The notes under the pieces are model-generated. The model worked only from the letters and a program-made list of their open reading frames with translations, searched no databases and was not told the origin of the DNA. From Candidatus Latescibacterota bacterium (GTDB taxonomy: Bacteria > Latescibacterota > UBA2968 > UBA8231), in the NCBI GenBank assembly GCA_021295675.1, contig JAGWBY010000010.1:10517-55131 (forward strand): a stretch of 44,615 nt of DNA. Reading direction: 5' to 3'. Both the position numbers and the translations under genes were made by a program. This document shows positions 30,713-38,266 of this stretch, piece after piece (positions within the stretch are counted from its first letter, which is position 1; each line of letters opens with the position of its first letter).

Positions 30713-32488
30713 ATGAGCCAACGCGACCATACTGGGTCCAAGCGCCGCCGTCACCGCTGCTCGGTTCCAATAGAGGAAATCGCGGTACCTGAGGATGCTC
30801 AGCCGCGGCCGGCAAAAGGTGCGTCGCCCGTACGCGGCTGGCGGCGCTGGCGGCGCGGTGCCCTAGCCAGCTTGGGCGCGTCGCCGGTTTTTCGCGCGTA
30901 CATCTTCCTCGGCAGCATTGCTGCTATTTTGGCCTTCCTACTCTACAACGAGTCGATCATCGCCGAATTGCGCGAACACGAAAAGAATCGGGTTGATCTC
31001 TATGCGCACCTGATCTCGTTCGCGCCACAGGCATCAGAAGGCCAAATTCCCACCCTCTTTACCGAAGTTATTACCAAGGTCGATTTCCCGCGCATTATCA
31101 CCAATCACCGCGGCGAGATCATCCAGGCCGAGGACATCGATACGTCGGGCTTGTTGGACAACTGGGCCTTTTGGCGCAGCGAAGCGGCGAACGCGCCGGT
31201 CGCTTCGACTGCTCAGCTACACGAGCTGATCGAGGAAATGGATCTCCAGAATCCGCCCATTCCCTTCTATTGGTCGCCAGAGACCTTGGGATTGCTCTAC
31301 TGCGAGGGAGGCCGCGTCATCATAGCAGATACGCAAGGGGCCGTCGCGGCTTGGCAGGGGACCGATCTGCCCGCGAGCAGCGACACCTCGGCGGCGGCTC
31401 TTGCCGAGGTGCAACGAGCGTTGCGGGAGATGGTAGCCGGAGAATCGCTGTCCTTCAGCGTGCCGGCCGCGAGCTTCAGTTATCTGCATTGGGACGGGAC
31501 TAACGCGATCGTCGAAGACGCCGAGGGCCGATTTAGGGCTTGGGTGGGGACTGGGCTGCCGCCGGCCAGCGATGATCCCACCCAAGCGGTCCAAGGTCAA
31601 CTACGGACCTTTGCCGATAGCGCGACGAACCAGCGCCTGCCCCTGAGGTTCAGGATACCGGCTGAGAATTATATTCACTACGGCGATACGAGCTTAATCA
31701 GCCGTATTTCCCTCGCCCCTTTCGTGCAGATTGGCGTATTGTTCCTCTTTCTGCTCGTTGGCTATATCGGCTACCGCAACATTAAGCGCAGTCAACAGCG
31801 CTCGCTCTGGGTGGGCATGGCCAAGGAGACAGCCCACCAACTCGGGACGCCTCTCTCCTCGCTGTCTGGGTGGCTGGAGTTGCTGCGCGGCGAGGTCGCC
31901 GCCGCTCCGAGGTCGAACCGAGACGAGCGTTGGGAGCGCGTTGATCAGATGATTGGAGAGATGCAGCAGGACAAGCGCCGCCTCGACCAAATAGCCTTGC
32001 GTTTCAGCCAGATCGGCTCGGTACCCGAACTAAAAGAAAAGGATCTAGCAGCCGTGCTGGAGGAGACGGTAGAGTACTGCCGGAGACGCGTCTCGCAGTT
32101 TGGGCGGCAGGAAATCAAACTGGAATGCCTAGGCGAGTTGCCGCCGGTGCCGATCAACGCCGAATTGATGAGCTGGGCGTTTGAGAATCTGTGCAAGAAC
32201 GCCATGGACGCCATGGACGGTCAGGCTGGTAGCTTGCACATCCGCATGGAACTTTTGCCCGCAAGCCGCGCCGTGCAGATCGCGTTTGAGGACGACGGGC
32301 GGGGCATTGAACCCGAGCACGTCAAGCGCATCTTTGAGCCGGGGTTTAGCACCAAGAAGCGCGGCTGGGGATTAGGGCTGGTGTTTGTCAAGCGCATCGT
32401 CGAAGAATACCACAAAGGCAAGATCAGCTTGGTGCACAGTGCGCCGGGCGAGGGTACGACCTTTGCGGTGATTTTGCCCTTGGGTTGA
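30713..32488 (+). CDS. Sensor histidine kinase, PorY-like
   Basis: This 591-residue inner-membrane kinase has a basic N-terminus, a first transmembrane helix (AYIFLGSIAAILAFLLYNES, about residues 63-85), a roughly 265-residue periplasmic part, and a second helix (FVQIGVLFLFLLVGYIGYRN). No HAMP domain is obvious. The dimerisation/phosphoacceptor motif is GMAKETAHQLGTPLSSLSGW with His375. The ATPase has its N box (FENLCKNAMDAM), G1 (DDGRGIEP), F box (FEPGFSTKK) and G2 (GWGLGL). The WVGMAKETAHQLGTP stretch is like that of Bacteroidota kinases of the PorY kind, as I remember them. The PorX-like gene follows 66 bases later, so the two probably form a two-component pair. An alternative start at 30692 lies in a hairpin. 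Confidence 0.85.
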   Translation: MSQRDHTGSKRRRHRCSVPIEEIAVPEDAQPRPAKGASPVRGWRRWRRGALASLGASPVFRAYIFLGSIAAILAFLLYNESIIAELREHEKNRVDLYAHLISFAPQASEGQIPTLFTEVITKVDFPRIITNHRGEIIQAEDIDTSGLLDNWAFWRSEAANAPVASTAQLHELIEEMDLQNPPIPFYWSPETLGLLYCEGGRVIIADTQGAVAAWQGTDLPASSDTSAAALAEVQRALREMVAGESLSFSVPAASFSYLHWDGTNAIVEDAEGRFRAWVGTGLPPASDDPTQAVQGQLRTFADSATNQRLPLRFRIPAENYIHYGDTSLISRISLAPFVQIGVLFLFLLVGYIGYRNIKRSQQRSLWVGMAKETAHQLGTPLSSLSGWLELLRGEVAAAPRSNRDERWERVDQMIGEMQQDKRRLDQIALRFSQIGSVPELKEKDLAAVLEETVEYCRRRVSQFGRQEIKLECLGELPPVPINAELMSWAFENLCKNAMDAMDGQAGSLHIRMELLPASRAVQIAFEDDGRGIEPEHVKRIFEPGFSTKKRGWGLGLVFVKRIVEEYHKGKISLVHSAPGEGTTFAVILPLG

Positions 32489-32554
32489 GGAACAGACTCG
32501 GGCATAAAACGTTATTTTAATTTAGGAATGAAATTCTATAGCTAAAGGCAACTC

Positions 32555-34114
32555 ATGGAAGGCGACAAGCGAAAGATACTCTGGGCTGATGACGAGATCG
32601 ACCTATTGCGCGCTCACCGGCGCTTTCTCGATGAAAGGGGCTACGCGGTCACGCCGGTCAGCAACGGCAAGGACGCTATCGCGCTGATTGCCCAAGCGCC
32701 CTTTGACATCGTGCTGCTCGACGAGATGATGCCGGGGTTGGACGGGCTTTCGACCTTGGAGCAGATCAAGGTGGCCGATCCCAACGTGCCGGTGATTATG
32801 ATCACCAAGAACGAAGAAGAACACCTGATGGACGAGGCCATTGGCCGCCGCATTGACAACTACCTGACGAAGCCGGTCAATCCCAGCCAGATTTTCATGG
32901 CTTGCAAACAGTTGCTCGACGCGCGGCATATTCGCCAAAGCCAAGCTGGGCAGCACTACGTCTCGCGGGCTGGCCAGATTCGCGAACAGATTGCGGGCGC
33001 GACTTGGCAGACGTGGATTGACGTACATCGGCAGCTCTGCGAGTGGGACATCGAAGTGGCGCGCTTGGGCGACGCGGGGCTCGGCCAGATGATTGGAGAT
33101 CAACGGCGCGAGTGCAACCGCGAGTTCGGGCGCTTTGTCGAGCAGCATTACACGCGCTGGGTAGCAGACGAGGAGGATTCACCGCCCTTGTCGGTGGATG
33201 TGGTGCCCGAGTTCGTGGTGCCCTATCTCGAACAGGGCCGACAGGTATTCTTTATCGTGGTCGATTGCCTGCGCTTGGATCACTGGATGGTAATGGAGCC
33301 GCAATTGGCCGAGTACTTCAACATCAAACGCTCCTACCACTATTCGATTTTGCCGACGGCCACGCCCTTTGCGCGCAACGCGATTTTCAGCGGGCTTTTT
33401 CCCAAAGAGATCGCCGATAAGTACCGCACCCTATGGCACGAGGCCCAAGACAACGAATACAGCCTCAACCGGCACGAGCACCAATTCATCGACGATTTGG
33501 TTCGCGACATGGGAGTCGCGCTCAAACCGGGTTCGCACTACGTCAAAGTGCTAGACACTAGCGAGGCCCGGAAATTGACCCGCAGGGTACCGTCGCTAGG
33601 CAAGTGGCCGCTTGTGTCGGTGGTGTACAATTTTCTCGACATGCTAGTGCACAGCCAAGCGCAGTCGGATCTGCTCAAGGAGATGGCACCTAACGAAGCG
33701 GCCTTTCGCGCCTTGGTGCAGACGTGGTTTGGCAATGCGTCGCTCTTTGAAACCCTCAAAGGCATTGCCCGCACCGATGCGGCGGTAGTACTGACGACCG
33801 ACCACGGATCCATGCGCGGTATGCGCGCTTCGGTGGTGTACGGAGACCGCAGCACGTCTTCGAGTCTGCGCTACAAGTACGGTCAGAACCTCCGCTGCGA
33901 GGAAAAGGATGCGCTGATGATCGCCGATCCACAGGCCTACGGGCTGCCTGCGGCGGGCCTCGGTCATAGCTTCGTCATCGCCCGCGAGGACTTCTACTTC
34001 GTCTATCCGACCCAGTTCAATAAGTACCAACGCCGCTACAAGGGCAGCTTCCAGCACGGCGGTATTTCCTTGGAAGAAATGATTTTGCCCGTGGCGATTC
34101 TGGAACCCAAGTAA
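32555..34114 (+). CDS. porX: PorX-like response regulator with PglZ/alkaline-phosphatase domain
   Basis: This 519-residue regulator has a receiver domain (ILWADDEIDLLRAHRRFL; phosphoacceptor Asp56 in IVLLDEMMPGLDGLS; ITKNEEEHLMDEAIG; Lys in NYLTKPVNP), a helical linker, and a C-terminal PglZ/alkaline-phosphatase-superfamily domain. The domain keeps likely metal or catalytic residues: VDCLRLDHW, the Thr in LPTATPFARNAIFSGLFP, LTTDHGSM, and GSFQHGGISLEEMILP. Length and order match PorX of Bacteroidota (about 518 residues), which controls type IX secretion. The next gene, tsaE, also follows porX in many Bacteroidota. An AAAGG site precedes the ATG. Its output here is unknown; in PorX the C-terminal domain has phosphodiesterase activity. 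Confidence 0.9.
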   Translation: MEGDKRKILWADDEIDLLRAHRRFLDERGYAVTPVSNGKDAIALIAQAPFDIVLLDEMMPGLDGLSTLEQIKVADPNVPVIMITKNEEEHLMDEAIGRRIDNYLTKPVNPSQIFMACKQLLDARHIRQSQAGQHYVSRAGQIREQIAGATWQTWIDVHRQLCEWDIEVARLGDAGLGQMIGDQRRECNREFGRFVEQHYTRWVADEEDSPPLSVDVVPEFVVPYLEQGRQVFFIVVDCLRLDHWMVMEPQLAEYFNIKRSYHYSILPTATPFARNAIFSGLFPKEIADKYRTLWHEAQDNEYSLNRHEHQFIDDLVRDMGVALKPGSHYVKVLDTSEARKLTRRVPSLGKWPLVSVVYNFLDMLVHSQAQSDLLKEMAPNEAAFRALVQTWFGNASLFETLKGIARTDAAVVLTTDHGSMRGMRASVVYGDRSTSSSLRYKYGQNLRCEEKDALMIADPQAYGLPAAGLGHSFVIAREDFYFVYPTQFNKYQRRYKGSFQHGGISLEEMILPVAILEPK

Positions 34115-34119
34115 GGAAC

Positions 34120-34575
34120 GTGAAAAAGGTTTTCACCACCCACTCGGCGGCCCAGACCCACGCACTGGGCGCTGCGCTAGGCCGCCGCTTGGCACCGGGC
34201 GATGTGGTCGCCTTCCGCGGCGACTTGGGTAGCGGCAAGACCTGCATGATTCAAGGTGTGTGCGAGGCTTTGCAAGTGGCCGATTACGTCACTAGTCCGA
34301 CCTTTATCCTGATCAACGAATATGCGGGGCAATGTAGAGGACGCGATTTACCCGTCTATCACTTCGATCTTTATAGGCTAGGGGGAGTTGAAGAGCTTGA
34401 GGATTTAGGAGCCGAAGAGTACTTTTACGGCCACGGCGTCTGCTTGGTCGAGTGGGCCGAGCGAGCCGATGGCTCGCTGCCCGATAGGTGCTGCCATGTG
34501 TGGCTAGAGCACGGGGAGGCTTGCGAGCGACGAATTACCTTGCAAGGGGATGGGGTAGAAGAAATAGAGTTCTGA
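34120..34575 (+). CDS. tsaE: tRNA threonylcarbamoyladenosine synthesis ATPase
   Basis: A 151-residue P-loop ATPase, the normal size. It works with TsaB, TsaC and TsaD to make t6A37 in tRNAs that read ANN codons. It has the Walker A motif GDLGSGKTCMIQGV, then YVTSPTFILINEY, VYHFDLYRLGGVEELEDLG and VCLVEWAERADGSLP, all diagnostic of the family. The start is GTG, five bases after the PorX-like stop. Its place after porX is a conserved feature of Bacteroidota, as I recall, not of tRNA genes in general. Confidence 0.95.
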   Translation: MKKVFTTHSAAQTHALGAALGRRLAPGDVVAFRGDLGSGKTCMIQGVCEALQVADYVTSPTFILINEYAGQCRGRDLPVYHFDLYRLGGVEELEDLGAEEYFYGHGVCLVEWAERADGSLPDRCCHVWLEHGEACERRITLQGDGVEEIEF

Positions 34576-34599
34576 GAAATTGGCTACAGGGAGGGGACT

Positions 34600-35328
34600 T
34601 TGCAGCGGCTAATACTGTGTCTTTGCATTGCCGTTGGGCCGGCAGCGGCTGACAGGGCCGAGTTGACGAGCTTGGTCGATAGCCCGACGGCCGGATTGGT
34701 CAATAAAGGGCACTATGCGGTGAATGTTCGCCTGTTTGTCGATGGGGGAGTTGTCGGCCGCTTGCACGTTGGTGTGCTCAAGCGGCTGAGCGTGGGCGTA
34801 TCTTTTGGCGGCGAGCAACTCATTGGCACGGGTGCGGTCGATTGGTACCCGCGCGTGGCAGTGGCTGCTCGGTGCCGAATCATCGAAGAGGGGTACACGT
34901 GGCCGGCGCTGCTGTTGGGCTTCGATTCCCAAGGCATCGGGCCGTATAGAGATCAGCGCTACCAAGTCAAATCCAAAGGCATCTATCTGGCACTGAGCAA
35001 GAATTATACCTCAATGCTAGGGGAACTCGGCGTCCATACAGGCGTCAATGTGTCACGCGAAGATGCCGACGATGGCGACTGGTCGGCGTGGTTGGGTATC
35101 GACAAGAGCTTGCGATTCATGGCTCTATTCGCCGAATACGACTTGGGCCGCAACAACGGCCTACAAGATCAGGGCGTGGCAGCAGGCTATTTGAACATCG
35201 GAGTGGCCTGGACTGTAGCGCCGCAGCTAAGGGTCGCGTATTATCTTAAAAACGCGTTGAAAAGCGATCACTTCGGCTCCCAGTCCATTCGGGAGTTGTC
35301 AGTCACTTACAGGAGGGAATTCCGATGA
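34600..35328 (+). CDS. YjbH-like exported protein, probable outer-membrane barrel
   Basis: A 242-residue exported protein beginning with TTG at 34600, which has GGGAGGGGA upstream. The signal peptide is LILCLCIAVGPAAA. The mature part opens LTSLVDSPTAGLVNKGHYAV, then GVVGRLHVGVLKRLSVGVSF, ALLLGFDSQGIGPYRD and GIYLALSKNYTS. This is the pattern of YjbH-family outer-membrane proteins. The strands alternate polar and hydrophobic residues and the protein ends in SVTYRREFR. Its stop overlaps the next gene (ATGA at 35325-35328). The role is unknown; some YjbH-like proteins are tied to exopolysaccharide export. Confidence 0.72.
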   Translation: MQRLILCLCIAVGPAAADRAELTSLVDSPTAGLVNKGHYAVNVRLFVDGGVVGRLHVGVLKRLSVGVSFGGEQLIGTGAVDWYPRVAVAARCRIIEEGYTWPALLLGFDSQGIGPYRDQRYQVKSKGIYLALSKNYTSMLGELGVHTGVNVSREDADDGDWSAWLGIDKSLRFMALFAEYDLGRNNGLQDQGVAAGYLNIGVAWTVAPQLRVAYYLKNALKSDHFGSQSIRELSVTYRREFR

Positions 35329-36692
35329 AGATACTGGCTATTGCTTTGCTTTGCGTGTGGGTCCGCGGTGCGGTGGCCCAAGAGGAGCGGGCCATCGACA
35401 ACTTTGCTGGAGTTGGGGTGCGGGCCATGGGCATGGGAGGTGCCTTTGTTGGGGTGGCCGACGATTTTACGGCCATGTATTGGAATCCGGCGGGCTTGGC
35501 TCAGATGCAGCAGCGCGAGGTGCAGGTTTCGTTGCTGCGCAATAGCCGCGCCAACGACTCGATTTTTAACGGCACTCCGGGGAGCAGCGAACTGACCAAT
35601 ACGCGCTTTGGCTCGCTGGGCTTTGTCTATCCTTATCCGGTCTATCGCGGCAGCTTGGTTCTCGCCGCTGGTCTGACCCGCATCAAGGACTTCGACTGGA
35701 GTCTCAATCAAAAGGGGGACGCCGAGGGCCTTGCTGCGGACCACACCTTTCAGCACGAGGGCGAGATGGCTTTGGCCGGCGTGTCTGCAGCCATCGACGT
35801 ATCGCCGGCTGTTTCACTGGGCGCTACCTTTGGTTTAGTCAGCGGCGAAGACGAGGCCGTCAGTGAATTTGACTGGGCCGATCCGCAGGACGAATTCTAT
35901 GAGCAACGCTTTCTCGTGCGCGACACCTTTACAGACGAATATAAGTGGACTCCGTATGCTGTCTTGGGCGCGATGCTGCGCACGCCACGCGACAAGCCTC
36001 GCTACAGATTGGGCGCGACGTTTGCTACTGGAGGGACGCACGAAATCCGCTATGTCTTCCGCGGTCCCTCATCCTATGACAAACCAAACCCTTGCCAACA
36101 CTTACTCCCAGAAGGTGCTCCAGACTCGCCCCTTGCAGGTAATTACAGCTCCGTTGAGTGCGACGACGGGACCGTAGAGAATTTCCCGGACGAGGTCGGG
36201 CGCAGCACGTACGAACTCACGCTACCTTTCGAGTTTGGCGTGGGTGCTTCGGCCGAGGCTCTGCCGGGCCTGACGCTGGCGGGCAGCCTGCATTTGGCCG
36301 AATGGTCGCAGAGCGAGTACAAGGGAGCCGATGACTACGGCTTGCGCGCCGATACCTCGTTTGAAACGCAGTACAGAGATGTCTTGCGCTACCACTTAGG
36401 TGCCGAGTACCGGGTGCCGGTTGTCGCGTTGGATCTGCGGGCCGGCTACTTCGTGGACCCGGTTCCCTTTATCGGCCCACGCGACCCCAGCTCCGACGAT
36501 CCGCCCATCCACCTAGAGGAAGACCGGCGCTTTATTACCCTCGGGGCCGGGATATTGATCGATGAGGCCATGCAAATAGATATAGCTTGGGTGAGAGGTG
36601 CGTTCAAGCAAGTAGAAGAATACTCGGACAATATCCTTAGCGAGGACTACGCGATCAATCGCCTCGTCGTTGGCGTGGGCTACAACTTTTAG
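35325..36692 (+). CDS. FadL/PorV-like outer-membrane beta-barrel
   Basis: A 455-residue outer-membrane protein with a signal peptide (ILAIALLCVWVRGAVAQ). The mature N-terminus has VGVRAMGMGGAFVGVADDFT and AMYWNPAGLAQM, the hallmark of the OMPP1/FadL/TodX and PorV group. Beta-strand pairs follow through to VVGVGYNF, ending in an aromatic residue as barrels do. In Bacteroidota, PorV shuttles T9SS cargo to the attachment complex; FadL transports hydrophobic compounds. The first role is suggested by its place in the PorX operon, but the second cannot be excluded. It overlaps the YjbH-like gene by four bases. Confidence 0.8.
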   Translation: MKILAIALLCVWVRGAVAQEERAIDNFAGVGVRAMGMGGAFVGVADDFTAMYWNPAGLAQMQQREVQVSLLRNSRANDSIFNGTPGSSELTNTRFGSLGFVYPYPVYRGSLVLAAGLTRIKDFDWSLNQKGDAEGLAADHTFQHEGEMALAGVSAAIDVSPAVSLGATFGLVSGEDEAVSEFDWADPQDEFYEQRFLVRDTFTDEYKWTPYAVLGAMLRTPRDKPRYRLGATFATGGTHEIRYVFRGPSSYDKPNPCQHLLPEGAPDSPLAGNYSSVECDDGTVENFPDEVGRSTYELTLPFEFGVGASAEALPGLTLAGSLHLAEWSQSEYKGADDYGLRADTSFETQYRDVLRYHLGAEYRVPVVALDLRAGYFVDPVPFIGPRDPSSDDPPIHLEEDRRFITLGAGILIDEAMQIDIAWVRGAFKQVEEYSDNILSEDYAINRLVVGVGYNF

Positions 36693-36701
36693 GATTCTTT
36701 T

Positions 36702-36729
36702 TTGCTTCGGTTGTTGGTTTATGTATATT
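36702..36729 (+). promoter_or_regulatory. Predicted promoter before the Gly-Tyr-rich lipoprotein gene
   Basis: TTGCTT (36702-36707) and TATATT (36724-36729) are 16 bases apart, a fair sigma-70-type pair, about 50 bases before the ATG. A strong ribosome site AAGGAGGAGGT (36759-36769) follows, and the upstream CTCC (36753-36756) could pair with it. The T-rich stretch after the preceding stop has no hairpin. Confidence 0.45.
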
Positions 36730-36775
36730 CAGGCTGAAAGATGAGTTTAACGCTCCTTAAGGAGGAGGTTAATTT

Positions 36776-37522
36776 ATGAAAATGAAGGCTTTTATTTTGT
36801 ATTCGGCCCTGCCGCTAACTGCGCTGATGGCCAGCGGCTGCTACACAGTGCTCAGTAGCCCCTATGAGGCCGCCGACCTGCACGACGAAGATCTAGCTCG
36901 CGCCACGAGCCGCGATGTCGAGGCTCCCACGGTTGGCCAGTTCGACGACCGCGACTACATGGACGATCTCTACCGCTATCCGGGTGTGCGTGGTGGCTAT
37001 GGCGGCTACGGTGGCTATGGTGGCTATGGCGGCTATGGTGGCTATGGTGGCTATGGTGGCTACGGCGGCTATGGTGGCTATTATCCTACCTCTGGCTATT
37101 ACCCCTCCTACTACGGCGGCTACCCCTCCTACTATGGCGGCTATGGCCCCTATAGTTACGGCTACGATCCGTACTATCGGAGTTCGGGCGGTTACTATGT
37201 GCCGCCAGGTTATGAACTAGTCAGCACGCGCCAGCTCGACGATTTGCGCGCAGCGAGCCGGCTGAACGCGACGCCGGCGATTGCCGATCCAGCCGCGGCG
37301 ACCGAAATACAGCGCCGCGAAGAAAATGTGTGGCAGCGGCGGGTAGAGCCTCGGGTGCGCAGTGCTCCTACACCTACGCCGCGCTCCACCGTCAGTAGGC
37401 CGCCGAGTGGGGCGGCGACGAAAGCGCCTGCAGCCACGTCGGCACCAGCCTCTAAATCGTCCACGACAACGAAATCATCCGCGACAAAGAAATCGGCTAA
37501 GCCCAAGAAACGACGTCGCTGA
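36776..37522 (+). CDS. Gly-Gly-Tyr-rich lipoprotein
   Basis: A 248-residue lipoprotein with a signal peptide and likely lipid cysteine (ALMASGCYT). An acidic stretch leads to a low-complexity domain at residues 73-102 of ten GGY units, extended by YYPTSGYYPSYYGGYPSYYG and related Tyr-rich sequence to about residue 145. The C-terminal third has a short helical-looking part (ELVSTRQLDDLRAASRL) and a Ser/Thr/Pro/Ala-rich tail ending KKSAKPKKRRR. Gly-Tyr-rich segments can form sticky, phase-separating or fibrous material, and the basic tail could bind peptidoglycan, nucleic acid or acidic polymer. No function is known to me. It has its own promoter-like sequence and a strong terminator follows. 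Confidence 0.8.
   Translation: MKMKAFILYSALPLTALMASGCYTVLSSPYEAADLHDEDLARATSRDVEAPTVGQFDDRDYMDDLYRYPGVRGGYGGYGGYGGYGGYGGYGGYGGYGGYGGYYPTSGYYPSYYGGYPSYYGGYGPYSYGYDPYYRSSGGYYVPPGYELVSTRQLDDLRAASRLNATPAIADPAAATEIQRREENVWQRRVEPRVRSAPTPTPRSTVSRPPSGAATKAPAATSAPASKSSTTTKSSATKKSAKPKKRRR
36992..37081 (+). repeat. Tandem 9-bp repeat coding for Gly-Gly-Tyr, ten copies
   Basis: Ten 9-base units GGYGGCTAY (GGT or GGC, GGC, TAT or TAC) lie head to tail without interruption, encoding GGY ten times. Variation is only at the third bases of codons 1 and 3, which suggests recent slippage expansion under selection for the protein sequence. Confidence 0.95.
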
Positions 37523-37541
37523 TTTTTCGCTAGAGACAAAG

Positions 37542-37578
37542 AAAAAGCGGGGGGCCATAAAAGGCCCTCCGCTTTTTT
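37542..37578. terminator. Strong bidirectional intrinsic terminator
   Basis: AAAAAGCGG-GGGGCC (37542-37556) pairs with GGCCC-TCCGC-TTTTT (37563-37577) with a single G-U mismatch, giving a 15-bp stem and a 6-base loop. A T run follows on the plus strand and, by symmetry, on the minus strand. It lies between convergent genes ending at 37522 and 37583 and serves both. Confidence 0.9.
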
Positions 37579-37582
37579 GTGC

Positions 37583-38266
37583 CTAATCGCCGCTTAGATC
37601 AAAGTGGCGGGTCTGTGGTTTGGGTGGTGGGGCGATGCGGAAGAGGAAGCGTTGTAGTGGGCGGGCGAGAGCCATGAGCAGTTGGCGCTCGCCTTGTTTA
37701 TTGCCGCCGAAAAGCTGTAGTTGCACCGGTTGGTAATTGCGCTGCGTGCCCCCCTGTTGCCAGACTTGATTGGTATTGAGATTGATCAGGCTGACCTTGA
37801 GATCTATGGTCAGGTCTATGCCGGGGCTGGGCGACATGCCGTAGGGCGTAGGCGACATGGGCATCATCCGTGCCTGTAAATGCCTCAACTCGATCAAGAC
37901 TAAAGCGTCGAGCTCGAGTTCTTCCTTGAGAACAGCCTGTACTGAGTCTTGGTGAACGCTCGTCGAGTCGAGTCGAATCCCCTTGAGCTTGTAGGTGATT
38001 TCGTCTTGGTTCATCACTTCGGTTTTGGGCATGTTGCCGAGGCTGCGGACCACGGCGTTGGACAGACGCGCCATGACCTTCTCGATGTCCAGTTCCCGAA
38101 AGGGTTCGATGTTGGTCGCGCAAACGACGCCGATGTGATTGACTTCCGCTAGGTAGGGGCGCAAGACTGGATCGGGTTGCGCTGGGGCGCGAAACTCGAC
38201 GCGCGTAAAAGCGCTGCGGCCGCCGCAGCCCGCTAGGCCAATGAGCAATACGAGAGCAGCAATCAA
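37583..38266 (-). CDS. Lipoprotein of unknown function
   Basis: A 227-residue lipoprotein with a textbook lipobox (LIGLAGCGG, Cys14). The mature part begins with a short Ser/Arg linker, then VNHIGVVCATNIEPFRELDI, EKVMARLSNAVVRSLG, EELELDALVLIELRHLQ, LTIDLKVSLINLNTNQVW and a basic/proline C-terminus. I do not recognise the family; the pattern of repeated helix-strand units resembles that of periplasmic assembly lipoproteins. The start is TTG at 38266, overlapping the stop of the protease/propeller/barrel gene (TTGA), so the two are coupled. It is the last gene of a three-gene minus-strand operon. Confidence 0.8.
   Translation of the reverse strand: MIAALVLLIGLAGCGGRSAFTRVEFRAPAQPDPVLRPYLAEVNHIGVVCATNIEPFRELDIEKVMARLSNAVVRSLGNMPKTEVMNQDEITYKLKGIRLDSTSVHQDSVQAVLKEELELDALVLIELRHLQARMMPMSPTPYGMSPSPGIDLTIDLKVSLINLNTNQVWQQGGTQRNYQPVQLQLFGGNKQGERQLLMALARPLQRFLFRIAPPPKPQTRHFDLSGD

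Noticed and set aside
36915..37220. Open frame in a second reading frame through the GGY repeat
   Set aside because: The repeat removes stops in other frames (product rich in VAMVAMAA). The frame of the lipoprotein has the signal peptide, lipobox and ribosome site.
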